A stretch of DNA of 64,000 nt from Azospirillum griseum. Lineage in GTDB: Bacteria > Pseudomonadota > Alphaproteobacteria > Azospirillales > Azospirillaceae. Shown here piece by piece: positions 17,886 to 25,480 of the stretch. The stretch lies in the NCBI RefSeq assembly GCF_003966125.1, contig NZ_RXMA01000003.1:243495-307494 (forward strand), in the 5' to 3' direction. Below the pieces are notes generated by a model, which saw only the letters and a program-made list of their open reading frames with translations, ran no database searches and had not been told where the DNA came from. The stretch's first letter is position 1; each line of letters begins with the position of its first letter. Position numbers and translations under genes: made by a program.

Positions 17886-19275
17886 AATCGGGATGATGAC
17901 CTTGGAGCAGGGGATAAAGACAATCGACGATCTCGACCTGTTGCTTGATGAACAGGTTGTCGTGTTGTCGATGATGCCAGATGTCCTTGCCTCGCTGCCG
18001 CAGCCGGTGAGAATCGCCCTGGTCAAGCGCCTGAAGGTCATCAACGCCGCCACGGCGCAGGAGATACAGCAAATCCAAACGGAGGCGCTGTTGGTCGTGA
18101 CGGAGACGGAAAGCATCCGCAACGCAGTGCGCCACATTCGCCATGCGGAGGATCAGGCCGCCGTTTTGGCGGCTTTGGCGACGATGGAAGCGCGTGGCCC
18201 GTCACGCAAGACACTGGCGGAGGATTCCGCACTGCCGCTGCTCCAGCACATTGAGACCTGTTTCGCCTGGAAGGATGCGGCACTGTCCCTCAAGACACAG
18301 AAATCCTACAGGACGACGCTCGCCCTCCTTGGCGATGTGGTCGGCGACAAACCGATGCGGGACATTGACCAGAAGGACGTTTTGGTGTTCTTGGACAGGC
18401 TTCTGGTTGCCGACGGCGCGAAGCATGGAAAAAGCCGTCTTGATCGTGACACGCTGGTGAAGCATCTTAGCCACGTCAAATCGTTTTTCACGTGGGCGGA
18501 ATCAACAAACAGAGTCTACGAGAACCCAGCGAGCAAGGTGCAAGCCCCGCCGGAACGGACGGTCGAAGAACCGCCGCGTCTTGAATTCTCCAAAATCCAA
18601 TTGGAGAAAATCTTTGATGCACCCTTGTTCGTTGGGTGCCAATCAAAGAACCGCATTCATCGTCCCGGCTCCTACCTGTGCCGGGATGCGCGTTTCTGGT
18701 ATCCATTGGTGGCCCTTTTAACCGGCGCTCGCCTCGGTGAAATCGAGCAATTGCTTGTGCGCGATGTCCAATCGCGCGGCCCGAACGGCGAGTACACTGT
18801 ACTGGCCGTCAAGACGGTTTACCGTGACCCGATCAGCGGTGAAAAGATAAAAAGAGAACAGAAGACGGTCAAGAAGCCATTCAGTATCCGCCTGCTGCCG
18901 GTGCATCCCATGATGAAGCGGCTTGGTTTCATGGAGTATGTTGAATCAATGAAAGTCCATGGACCTGACGCCCCGCTGTTTCCTGCCAATCGCTTCGGTC
19001 GGACATTCAACGAGTTTTTCCTTGAGCACATCGGCATTACCGGAGAGCAGTATTCATTCCACTCCTTCCGACACTCGTACAAATCTTACATTCGCTCATC
19101 GTCGCTCAAAGCGGAGATCGAAAACCGCCTCATGGGACACAAACCGAAAGACATCGGTGAATTCTATGCCCGCGAACTCGATGACGGCGAATTGGCGCTG
19201 TATTACAAGTTCGTCAACACGGACCTGTCGAAGCCTGTCGATCTGACCCATCTCATCGACTTTCGTCCTCGGTGA
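17812..19275 (+). CDS. Tyrosine recombinase/integrase (second of the pair), N-terminal frameshift
   Basis: The frame encodes up to 487 residues, but recognizable homology starts near the ATG pair at 17893-17898, where GIKTIDDLDLLLDEQVV parallels KTPDDLTILLDEKVW of the first integrase. Catalytic residues are present: Arg in LLTGARLGEIEQL, His-x-x-Arg in FHSFRHSYKS, GHK, and a likely nucleophile Tyr in EFYAREL. The true N-terminus lies in another frame upstream, so the gene is frameshifted, unless the shift is a sequencing error or is programmed. The start given is uncertain. The two enzymes are diverged paralogues that may act together at the att sites. Confidence 0.75.
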   Translation: MASHRCGRLDGMAAWCYPACCALDEIGMMTLEQGIKTIDDLDLLLDEQVVVLSMMPDVLASLPQPVRIALVKRLKVINAATAQEIQQIQTEALLVVTETESIRNAVRHIRHAEDQAAVLAALATMEARGPSRKTLAEDSALPLLQHIETCFAWKDAALSLKTQKSYRTTLALLGDVVGDKPMRDIDQKDVLVFLDRLLVADGAKHGKSRLDRDTLVKHLSHVKSFFTWAESTNRVYENPASKVQAPPERTVEEPPRLEFSKIQLEKIFDAPLFVGCQSKNRIHRPGSYLCRDARFWYPLVALLTGARLGEIEQLLVRDVQSRGPNGEYTVLAVKTVYRDPISGEKIKREQKTVKKPFSIRLLPVHPMMKRLGFMEYVESMKVHGPDAPLFPANRFGRTFNEFFLEHIGITGEQYSFHSFRHSYKSYIRSSSLKAEIENRLMGHKPKDIGEFYARELDDGELALYYKFVNTDLSKPVDLTHLIDFRPR

Positions 19276-19277
19276 TC

Positions 19278-19309
19278 CGGTGCGGTGGTGCCGAAGCGCC
19301 ACCGCACCG
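19278..19309. terminator. Hairpin after the second integrase
   Basis: CGGTGCGGTGG (19278-19288) and CCACCGCACCG (19299-19309) form a perfect 11-bp stem with a 10-base loop. It lies between the convergent integrase and hsdS relic and could end transcripts from both sides. There is no long T-run, so it may act only as an mRNA end barrier. Confidence 0.5.
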
Positions 19310-19312
19310 CGC

Positions 19313-19824
19313 TCAGGCCACGGCGGGCTGCCGTCCGCGACGCGCACGGGGGGCGCGGCGGCACGGGCCGCCTTGATCCGCTCCAGCAACACTGAGGCCG
19401 GTTCGTCGTTGGGATCCTGCGGTACGAGTTTGCCTGCAAAGGCTTTGTCGAGGCGGGACAGCATTCCGTCAGACTTGCGCATCTCCTGTTCAATGGCCTC
19501 CACAGCGAAAAGCCGTTGATTGAGGCGCTGGATGAAGATTGCCTGCTCACTTGCGGACATCAATGGAACAGCAAGGCGGCTGAGTTTTGTACCGTTCACA
19601 TTCCCTTGACCAACCTGCTGATTCGCAACCGAATTGCTCCACCATCGGCTAAATGGCGAATTGATGTAGTGCGCCAAAAGGGCCGGAATGATTCCACAGA
19701 CCTTCAGGCGAATGAGATAGGACGCAAATGACGCTGACCGCAAATTACCTTCATAAACAGCGGTTTTTCCCACCGACTCTGCGCTGTTCGTTCTGTTGTT
19801 GAGCAGCAGCGCGTTCTTTTGTTT
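19313..19824 (-). pseudogene. hsdS: hsdS relic: C-terminal part of a type I restriction specificity subunit
   Basis: On the minus strand the frame shows NNRTNSAESVGKTAVYEGN, a target-recognition-domain motif. The conserved HsdS tail LDKAFAGKLVPQDPNDEPAS and LLERIKAARAAAP follow. The 5' part is missing: a stop at 19825-19827 precedes the homologous region. The frame then runs off its natural end, but one extra base in the G6 tract at 19348-19353 restores RARRGRQPAVA and a stop at 19313-19315, the usual HsdS ending. The gene is thus truncated and frameshifted. No hsdR or hsdM is in the window. Confidence 0.8.
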
Positions 19825-20135
19825 TCAACGGCTTATTGCCGCTTTTTCGGTGCTAAGCACCAAAAACCCTCAACCAAAGGCCACTTGGCATGATCGATAC
19901 GCCAGAGCGTTGGTGGCGTTCGGCCCTGAGCGTGAGGACAGACAGGGAGCCGAAACCGGCGACTACATCGGGTGAAAACGGCCTGCAAACGTAGCCAACT
20001 TGCATATGCGTCCTGTCCTGCGAACGCGCTTTACGGATACACCCCGACGTTGGTATCGTGCTCTACGGCTGAGCGGCACGCTAGAATGCATACGCCACTT
20101 TGAGCCGCCTTTATTATCGAAGTGAGAGGGCTATC
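19825..20135. other. Non-coding stretch between hsdS relic and defence module
   Basis: No convincing gene is seen. The stretch includes a small palindrome GGTGCTAAGCACC (19849-19861) and should contain the promoter of the nuclease-HerA pair. It marks the change from about 60% GC to the clearly AT-richer module. The junction where hsdS was cut is probably here. Confidence 0.4.
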
Positions 20136-21353
20136 GTGAGCAGGGTGGCTTCAGAATCGATCAAGGGATATTTGTATCAGTTCAACAAATGCCTTGTCGA
20201 AATCCTCAAATCGACACCACCCGAAGAGATTGCGATTGAAGGCATCATCGAAGACGTGGAGGTGATCTCTCCGTCGCTCTCTTCATACATTCAGTGCAAG
20301 TACCACGAGTCAAAAGACAAGTTTGTTTTATCAGATATATACAAACCCGTTCTTCAGATGCTTGAGCAACACGAAAAGTTTAGAGCGATACATGGGACGG
20401 TCGCCAATGTAAGGTATATTTTGTTTTGCCATATTCCCGGAGGAAACACTTCCAGAACGCTTACTAGCGCCGAATTAGACGAAATATTATTGACAGGCAA
20501 TGGAAAACTTAAAGATCTTGCGGAAAAACTTGCAACATCATGTGATAGATCCGGTTTTTTGAAACTATTTTGGTTAGAATTTGGACCATCTTACGATGAA
20601 CTATCAGATGAAGCAGACCGACTGCTTGTCTCCTCTGGGCTGAATGACAAAGACGTTGGCGGCATATTCTACCCGAATGCTATACACAAGATTGCTGAAG
20701 CGGCCACACAAGCAGACAAAGTCAACAGGGTATTTACAAAAGATGGTTTTATCAGGGATCTAAAGAACCTGAAAAAGGTTACTCTATCCAGATGGACAAA
20801 AGAACTCAAGTCGAAGGAGAAAATTCTCCAGGCAGTGAGAAAGCAACTGCTCACAAACCTCGACCGGGAATCGAGGGACAGATATTTCGTGTTTAGCGAG
20901 GAGGCAGTTAATCAGTTTGACGACGACATAGTCGTGTTCATCAAAGATTTTATAGATCGGTATCAGACAAAACCGTACGATAAAAAACCTCCACTCTTTT
21001 GCTTCGAGTGTCCTGATGACAAGATCGAAGAAATAAAGGAGCGCCTCCATAAGAAGTCCGTGCGCTTTGAAGACGGGATGATCAACAAAACCCTCTTTGA
21101 TGCGGGCGAACTTTTCAAGACGCCGATGGTGCAAGTTTCCGGCGGGAATGTTTCAAGACGCGAGTTCCAGGTGAGGATAATGCACCACCTCAATATGGCG
21201 AGTATGACGCAGCACCGGCCAGACGACCTCTTCCTAGTTTGCGATCCCAAAGTCGACGATGCGCTCAGGAAAGATACCAATTCTGAAGCGCTAACCATCG
21301 ACGACGCAGCAGAGTTGAAATACATTTTTGGACTGAGAGGAAACCATGAGTGA
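20136..21353 (+). CDS. Predicted PD-(D/E)xK-like nuclease partner of HerA
   Basis: The protein has 405 residues from the GTG at 20136, which has GAGAGGG five bases upstream; an earlier TTG has no such site. Residues 8-70 read like Cap4/DUF4297-type nucleases: a GYLYQ-type start, an acidic pair (E35, D40) in IAIEGIIEDVEV, and Q53-x-K55 in YIQCKYHES, then SDIYKPVLQML. I recognise no family in the larger C-terminal part (about 120-405). It overlaps the HerA gene by 8 bp, so the two are made together. HerA-nuclease pairs are known antiphage systems. The AT-rich composition differs sharply from the host and suggests transfer. The nuclease call is inference from a short motif. Confidence 0.6.
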   Translation: MSRVASESIKGYLYQFNKCLVEILKSTPPEEIAIEGIIEDVEVISPSLSSYIQCKYHESKDKFVLSDIYKPVLQMLEQHEKFRAIHGTVANVRYILFCHIPGGNTSRTLTSAELDEILLTGNGKLKDLAEKLATSCDRSGFLKLFWLEFGPSYDELSDEADRLLVSSGLNDKDVGGIFYPNAIHKIAEAATQADKVNRVFTKDGFIRDLKNLKKVTLSRWTKELKSKEKILQAVRKQLLTNLDRESRDRYFVFSEEAVNQFDDDIVVFIKDFIDRYQTKPYDKKPPLFCFECPDDKIEEIKERLHKKSVRFEDGMINKTLFDAGELFKTPMVQVSGGNVSRREFQVRIMHHLNMASMTQHRPDDLFLVCDPKVDDALRKDTNSEALTIDDAAELKYIFGLRGNHE

Positions 21354-23130
21354 CGGATCTCAACAAACCCGCCTCGGGTATGTTTTAGAAAGTTCTCCCA
21401 GCAGCATCTGCATCGAACTTGACTCCGATTCAATTCTCCTTGAACACAAGGAAGACTTGCAGATTGGCAAATTTTTGCTTGTGGCTTGCGGGCACATCAC
21501 ACAACTTGTTTGCACGATACAAAGCATAAAAGCGACACATAGGATAATCGGCGAGGGAAATTTAGAACTGAAGTTCGTGGTGAACGCCAAACCGGTGGGA
21601 GTCTACAGCCGCGCAGATGGCTTTGCTCGCGGCAGCAAGCGCTTTCCCGTTCCCACAGAGCCAGCATACAAAATGGATGCAGACATTCTTTCTGCAATTT
21701 ACGCTTCTTCCGGCACTGCAAATTTTCGCGTCGGCAGGCTATCTCAAAATCCAGACGTAGACCTCACTGCGGACGGCGACAAACTCTTCAGCAAGCATAT
21801 TGCTATCGTAGGATCCACCGGCTCTGGGAAATCCTGCACGGTAGCACGCATCATACAGGATGTGGTTGGTGTATCCCACGGAAAAAACAAGTATAAGAAT
21901 GAGCAAAGAAATTCTCACGTCGTGATTTTCGACATTCACTCCGAATACAAGGCCACATTTGAATTAGAAGGCACGGAAAATTTCACACTCAACAATCTCG
22001 ATGTGTCCAATCTTGCCCTTCCTTATTGGATGATGAATTCAGACGAACTGGAAACTCTTTTCATTGAAAGCAGCGAGAATGGGTCTTACAACCAAGTATC
22101 CCAATTTCGCCATGCGGTTATAAGAAACAAAGAAATACACAACCCAGGCGTGAAAGATGTGGCATTTGATACCCCAATATATTTTAGCATCGAAGAGGTT
22201 TGCCACTACATTGACAACATGAACAACGAGGTGATTGGAAAAGCCAAAGGGCAAAACCTCCCTAAATTGCACGATGATACACTTGTAGAAGATCGAAATA
22301 AGTACTTCTCTGGCAAATTAGAGTTTGCGCAGACAAGCAGATCAGACGCTACAAAGGCTTCTCCGGGACCATATAACGGGGACTTCGACCGCTTGCATAT
22401 GCGCCTAGTTAACAAAATCGCCGACAAGCGCTTGAAATTCATATTTGACGCCAAAACTAGCAGCGGCGCATATCCAAAAACCGACGATTTTTCTGACATC
22501 ATAAAGCAATTCATCGGATATACTAACAAATCGAACGTCACCATCCTCGACCTTAGCGGAGTTCCGCACGAGGTGCTTGATATTGTAGTAAGCCTAGTGT
22601 CCAGGCTTATGTTTGAGTTCTGCTTCAACTACTCGAAAATCAAGCACGCCAGTGGAGCCCTTAATGATGTTCCGGTAATGTTGGTTTGCGAGGAGGCTCA
22701 CAACTACGTTCCGCGCGTTGGAAAATCGAGCCACGCAGCGTCTCGACAATCTATTGAACGCATCGCCAAAGAAGGCCGGAAGTACGGGATAACCTTAATG
22801 GTGGTGAGCCAGCGCCCTTCGGAGGTTTCAGAAACCATATTCTCTCAGTGCAGTAACTTTATATCCCTGAGATTGACCAACCAAAATGACCAAAACTATA
22901 TCAAAAGCCTGCTTCCAGACATGGCAGACGGTGTCGGAGAGATCCTCCCGAATCTCGCACAGGGAGAGTTCTTGATCGTCGGGGATGCGGTCCTCATTCC
23001 CAGCGTGGGAGTGGCAGATCGACCAAATCCAGAGCCTCATTCGCAAAGCATCCCATATCTCTCGGAGTGGAAAAAACTCTGGATGGATGTTGACTTCCAA
23101 GGTGTTGTGAAACGTTGGAGAAAGGAATAA
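21346..23130 (+). CDS. HerA-like hexameric DNA translocase/ATPase
   Basis: The 594-residue protein has an N-terminal HAS-barrel-like region (about 8-80) and a FtsK/HerA-type ATPase with Walker A GSTGSGKS at 156-163, Walker B with two acidic residues in VMLVCEEAHNY near 445-455, and a SQRPSEVSETIFSQC segment followed by LRLTNQND. This order is that of HerA proteins, which form hexamers that pump double-stranded DNA and assemble with a nuclease (NurA, DUF4297) or SIR2 partner. GAGAGG precedes the ATG and the gene overlaps its partner, so the products probably form one complex. DNA here is AT-rich relative to all neighbours. Confidence 0.9.
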   Translation: MSDGSQQTRLGYVLESSPSSICIELDSDSILLEHKEDLQIGKFLLVACGHITQLVCTIQSIKATHRIIGEGNLELKFVVNAKPVGVYSRADGFARGSKRFPVPTEPAYKMDADILSAIYASSGTANFRVGRLSQNPDVDLTADGDKLFSKHIAIVGSTGSGKSCTVARIIQDVVGVSHGKNKYKNEQRNSHVVIFDIHSEYKATFELEGTENFTLNNLDVSNLALPYWMMNSDELETLFIESSENGSYNQVSQFRHAVIRNKEIHNPGVKDVAFDTPIYFSIEEVCHYIDNMNNEVIGKAKGQNLPKLHDDTLVEDRNKYFSGKLEFAQTSRSDATKASPGPYNGDFDRLHMRLVNKIADKRLKFIFDAKTSSGAYPKTDDFSDIIKQFIGYTNKSNVTILDLSGVPHEVLDIVVSLVSRLMFEFCFNYSKIKHASGALNDVPVMLVCEEAHNYVPRVGKSSHAASRQSIERIAKEGRKYGITLMVVSQRPSEVSETIFSQCSNFISLRLTNQNDQNYIKSLLPDMADGVGEILPNLAQGEFLIVGDAVLIPSVGVADRPNPEPHSQSIPYLSEWKKLWMDVDFQGVVKRWRKE

Positions 23131-23284
23131 TCCCTCTGACGTAAAATGCGCATCGGGGCGCCCGTTGAAATCTCTTTCTTACGATCTGAGACCATCGGCT
23201 CGGTCAGTTCTTGGGAATTTTTGATGGTCGCTCCAACACCACGCTAACTGCATTGCACGGGTATACCCTAGAGATACGGGGTGG

Positions 23285-23378
23285 CGAGACAGCCAAGCCC
23301 AAGGTTTTCGCGTCTCGTTTGCATCTATTTTTCACTTCCGAGACAGCACAATGGAGGGGTCTAGATTCAAACGAGACA
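23285..23378. promoter_or_regulatory. Candidate res site/operator upstream of the resolvase
   Basis: CGAGACA occurs three times (23285-23291, 23339-23345, 23372-23378), and GTCTCGTTTG (23312-23321) is the exact inverse of CAAACGAGAC (23368-23377). Clustered inverted copies before a serine resolvase gene are what a res site and autoregulatory operator look like. Subsite boundaries are not clear. Confidence 0.45.
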
Positions 23379-23388
23379 GAGGTGCAAA

Positions 23389-23949
23389 ATGACGAAGATC
23401 GGTTACGCGCGGGTCAGCACGACGGATCAAGACACGGCGCTACAGGTGGCGGCGCTGCGGGCCGCCGGATGCGATGTTGTCAGGGAGGAAAAGGCGAGCG
23501 GCACGACGACGACAGGCCGGACAGAACTGGCGACGGTGCTGGACTTCTTGCGGCCCGGTGACACGCTGATGGTGACGCGCATTGACCGGCTCGCCCGCAG
23601 CATCGCCGACTTGCAAAACATCGTGAAGACGATCAGGGACAAGGGCGCAGCGCTGTGCTGTACGGAGCAGCCTGTGGACACCAGCACAGCGGCGGGCAAG
23701 GCGTTTCTTGACATGCTGGGCGTGTTCGCTGAGTTCGAGACGAACTTGCGTCGCGAACGTCAAATGGAAGGCATCGCCAAGGCCAAGATGGAGGGCGTCT
23801 ACAAAGGACGGAAGCCGACATTGAACGCTGAGGATGTCAAGCGTCTGGCTGCCGAGGGCGTGGGGGCATCGGAGATCGCCAAGCGACTGGGCTGCGGACG
23901 TGCCAGTGTATACCGACTGCTGGGAGGCGGTGCGGCGACGGCTGAGTGA
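23389..23949 (+). CDS. Serine recombinase (resolvase/invertase family)
   Basis: The 186-residue protein is a full-length small serine recombinase. The N-terminal catalytic domain carries the nucleophile Ser in YARVSTTDQ (residues 6-14) and the arginine-rich RIDRLARS segment. The long E helix (about 100-135) leads to a C-terminal helix-turn-helix (about 148-182, with ASEIAKRLGCGRASVYRLL). Such enzymes resolve plasmid multimers or cointegrates at res sites, or act as invertases. AGAGG lies upstream of the ATG. It probably stabilised the plasmid form of the element. Confidence 0.92.
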   Translation: MTKIGYARVSTTDQDTALQVAALRAAGCDVVREEKASGTTTTGRTELATVLDFLRPGDTLMVTRIDRLARSIADLQNIVKTIRDKGAALCCTEQPVDTSTAAGKAFLDMLGVFAEFETNLRRERQMEGIAKAKMEGVYKGRKPTLNAEDVKRLAAEGVGASEIAKRLGCGRASVYRLLGGGAATAE

Positions 23950-23981
23950 CGGTCGGAAGAGGTGGCCGGACTGATTCACGG

Positions 23982-25136
23982 TCAGTCTGGCCTCGCGTGA
24001 AGCGGCGGCGGTCGGGTCCATCCGAGATTCTGATGGTGTTCGATGGTGGCGGCTGGCACCAATTCCGCGATAGGCGCGTAGACTGTAAAAGGTGCGCCGT
24101 CGAGAATGTAGATGTCGCCGATGTCCGTGACAGTCAGTCCGACATGCCCACGCAACAGCCATGCCCGGCGGCGGATCCCGTCGCCGAAATCGTATTCGTC
24201 CAGTCGGCGCAGAATCGAAAACCCAGCAGATTTGAACAATTTTTCCTTGTGACGGCGGATACCCAGCGTCGCCGGTCGCTTGGGCACGACCTCTGCTGTT
24301 CCGTATTTGCCGCGCTTCACAGTCATTCCGGCGCGGTCGATATCGCCAATCCACTGGCGGAACTCGCCCGCTGGGCGAACCAGCGCGACACCGCGCGTCT
24401 GACGAAAAAGTTCCGCAAGTTCATCAGGCGTCCAGTCATCGTCTATGGCCGCCGCTAGACCCTTTGCTGTGTATTGCACCAGGGCAGCGGGATGGCGGTC
24501 AATGCTGTCATCCTCGCCGTCAGCCTCCGACTCATCGTCCCACCAATCCCAGCCTGTGGGGAGGTCGCGTCTGAAAGTAATAAACCGTCGCAGTGCGCAA
24601 AGTTCTTCAAATGTTCCGCCTCGTGTGACGAGGTGGAAATGCAAATACACGCATCCGTGACCATCACGCTTCACGTGAGCGGCAACCATGTCAATGGCGA
24701 TGCCGGGCGCGTATCGCTTTTTGCCATCCCGCAACCGGTCCATCATTTTTTTGCTGATGTCGGCATGCATACGCCGTAGCGCCGTCAACGGGATGGTACA
24801 CACCGGAGCGGAAAGGCGGATTTGACGCACGCTCTCAATCCCGCGTTGCGCTGCGAACGCCGCGTAAAAAAGCCCCCGCCGCAACTTAATGGTTTGAGCC
24901 TGGGACGGAAAGCCTGACCACCGGCGGAGCGGGCGGCCCCATGTCTCCGACCATTCGCCGTCGTCAGATAGGAGAATATCTTCGATTTCATCATCGTCGG
25001 GTATCACGTATACGTCACCCGGCGCAATGCCGCCTTCGATCAGCAAATCTGCAATGCGCTGATCATCTTCACGGCGCTGTGAGCGCCGTGCTGCGGTGGT
25101 GACGAGTGACGGAAATGAGGCACCATCGAACGGCAT
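23982..25136 (-). CDS. HUH-type replication initiator (Rep-like) protein
   Basis: The protein has 384 residues. The HUH motif is H166-F-H168, flanked by hydrophobic residues in VYLHFHLV. A likely motif-3 tyrosine follows at Y222 with K225 in LVQYTAKGL. This spacing fits rolling-circle Rep and related HUH endonucleases that nick an origin and stay covalently bound. AAAGGAC precedes the ATG. A candidate antisense RNA is encoded opposite its leader. The presence of a Rep beside a relaxase shows that the element has a plasmid-like origin, or replicates after excision. I do not place it in a named Rep family, and the call is by motif. Confidence 0.65.
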   Translation of the reverse strand: MPFDGASFPSLVTTAARRSQRREDDQRIADLLIEGGIAPGDVYVIPDDDEIEDILLSDDGEWSETWGRPLRRWSGFPSQAQTIKLRRGLFYAAFAAQRGIESVRQIRLSAPVCTIPLTALRRMHADISKKMMDRLRDGKKRYAPGIAIDMVAAHVKRDGHGCVYLHFHLVTRGGTFEELCALRRFITFRRDLPTGWDWWDDESEADGEDDSIDRHPAALVQYTAKGLAAAIDDDWTPDELAELFRQTRGVALVRPAGEFRQWIGDIDRAGMTVKRGKYGTAEVVPKRPATLGIRRHKEKLFKSAGFSILRRLDEYDFGDGIRRRAWLLRGHVGLTVTDIGDIYILDGAPFTVYAPIAELVPAATIEHHQNLGWTRPPPLHARPD

Positions 25137-25216
25137 CTATCGTCCTTTTGGGGGCGATGCTCGAAGATGACTACGGTGATGGGGTGAGGATTTCGGCGGC
25201 GCGTGACTAAATAACG

Positions 25217-25245
25217 TTGCCAGCGAGTCCGTGTTATCCTATAAA
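25217..25245 (+). promoter_or_regulatory. Sigma-70 promoter for the candidate antisense RNA
   Basis: TTGCCA (25217-25222), a 17-base spacer and TATAAA (25240-25245) form a near-consensus promoter on the plus strand, opposite to rep. No protein gene on the plus strand follows before the terminator at 25318-25352. Confidence 0.55.
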
Positions 25246-25251
25246 TAACCC

Positions 25252-25352
25252 TGTCATCGTAGTCATATCCGGTCATCGGCCCGCCTGCCAGCAAAGTTGA
25301 TCGGACCACATAGAAAGCCCCGCCGGTTCATGTCGTGCGGGGTTTTCTTTTT
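25252..25352 (+). ncRNA. Candidate countertranscribed RNA opposite the rep leader
   Basis: A promoter at 25217-25245 and an intrinsic terminator ending at 25352 bound a predicted RNA of about 100 nt without a convincing reading frame. It would be complementary to the 5' leader of the minus-strand rep mRNA if that mRNA starts upstream of 25352. Rolling-circle plasmids often limit Rep by such RNAs. The RNA is predicted from signals only. Confidence 0.45.
25318..25352 (+). terminator. Intrinsic terminator (plus strand)
   Basis: CCCCGC (25318-25323) pairs with GCGGGG (25337-25342), followed directly by TTTTCTTTTT (25343-25352). On the minus strand only a short CTTTC follows the stem, so the signal is strongest for plus-strand transcripts. 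Confidence 0.7.
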
Positions 25353-25480
25353 GATGTGTCGTCTATTGTAGCCGACACCAGAATCGGGCGCGCCTTGACA
25401 ATGGCGCCCATTTCGTCCAACATTTTGAAATCGGCGCATCGACGTCGCGATATCGATTTCGCTTTTGCCGCTATCGCCGC

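Noticed and set aside
23131-23284. A third gene for the nuclease-HerA module
   Set aside because: The space to the resolvase has no sizeable frame with a ribosome-binding site, so the module appears to be two genes.
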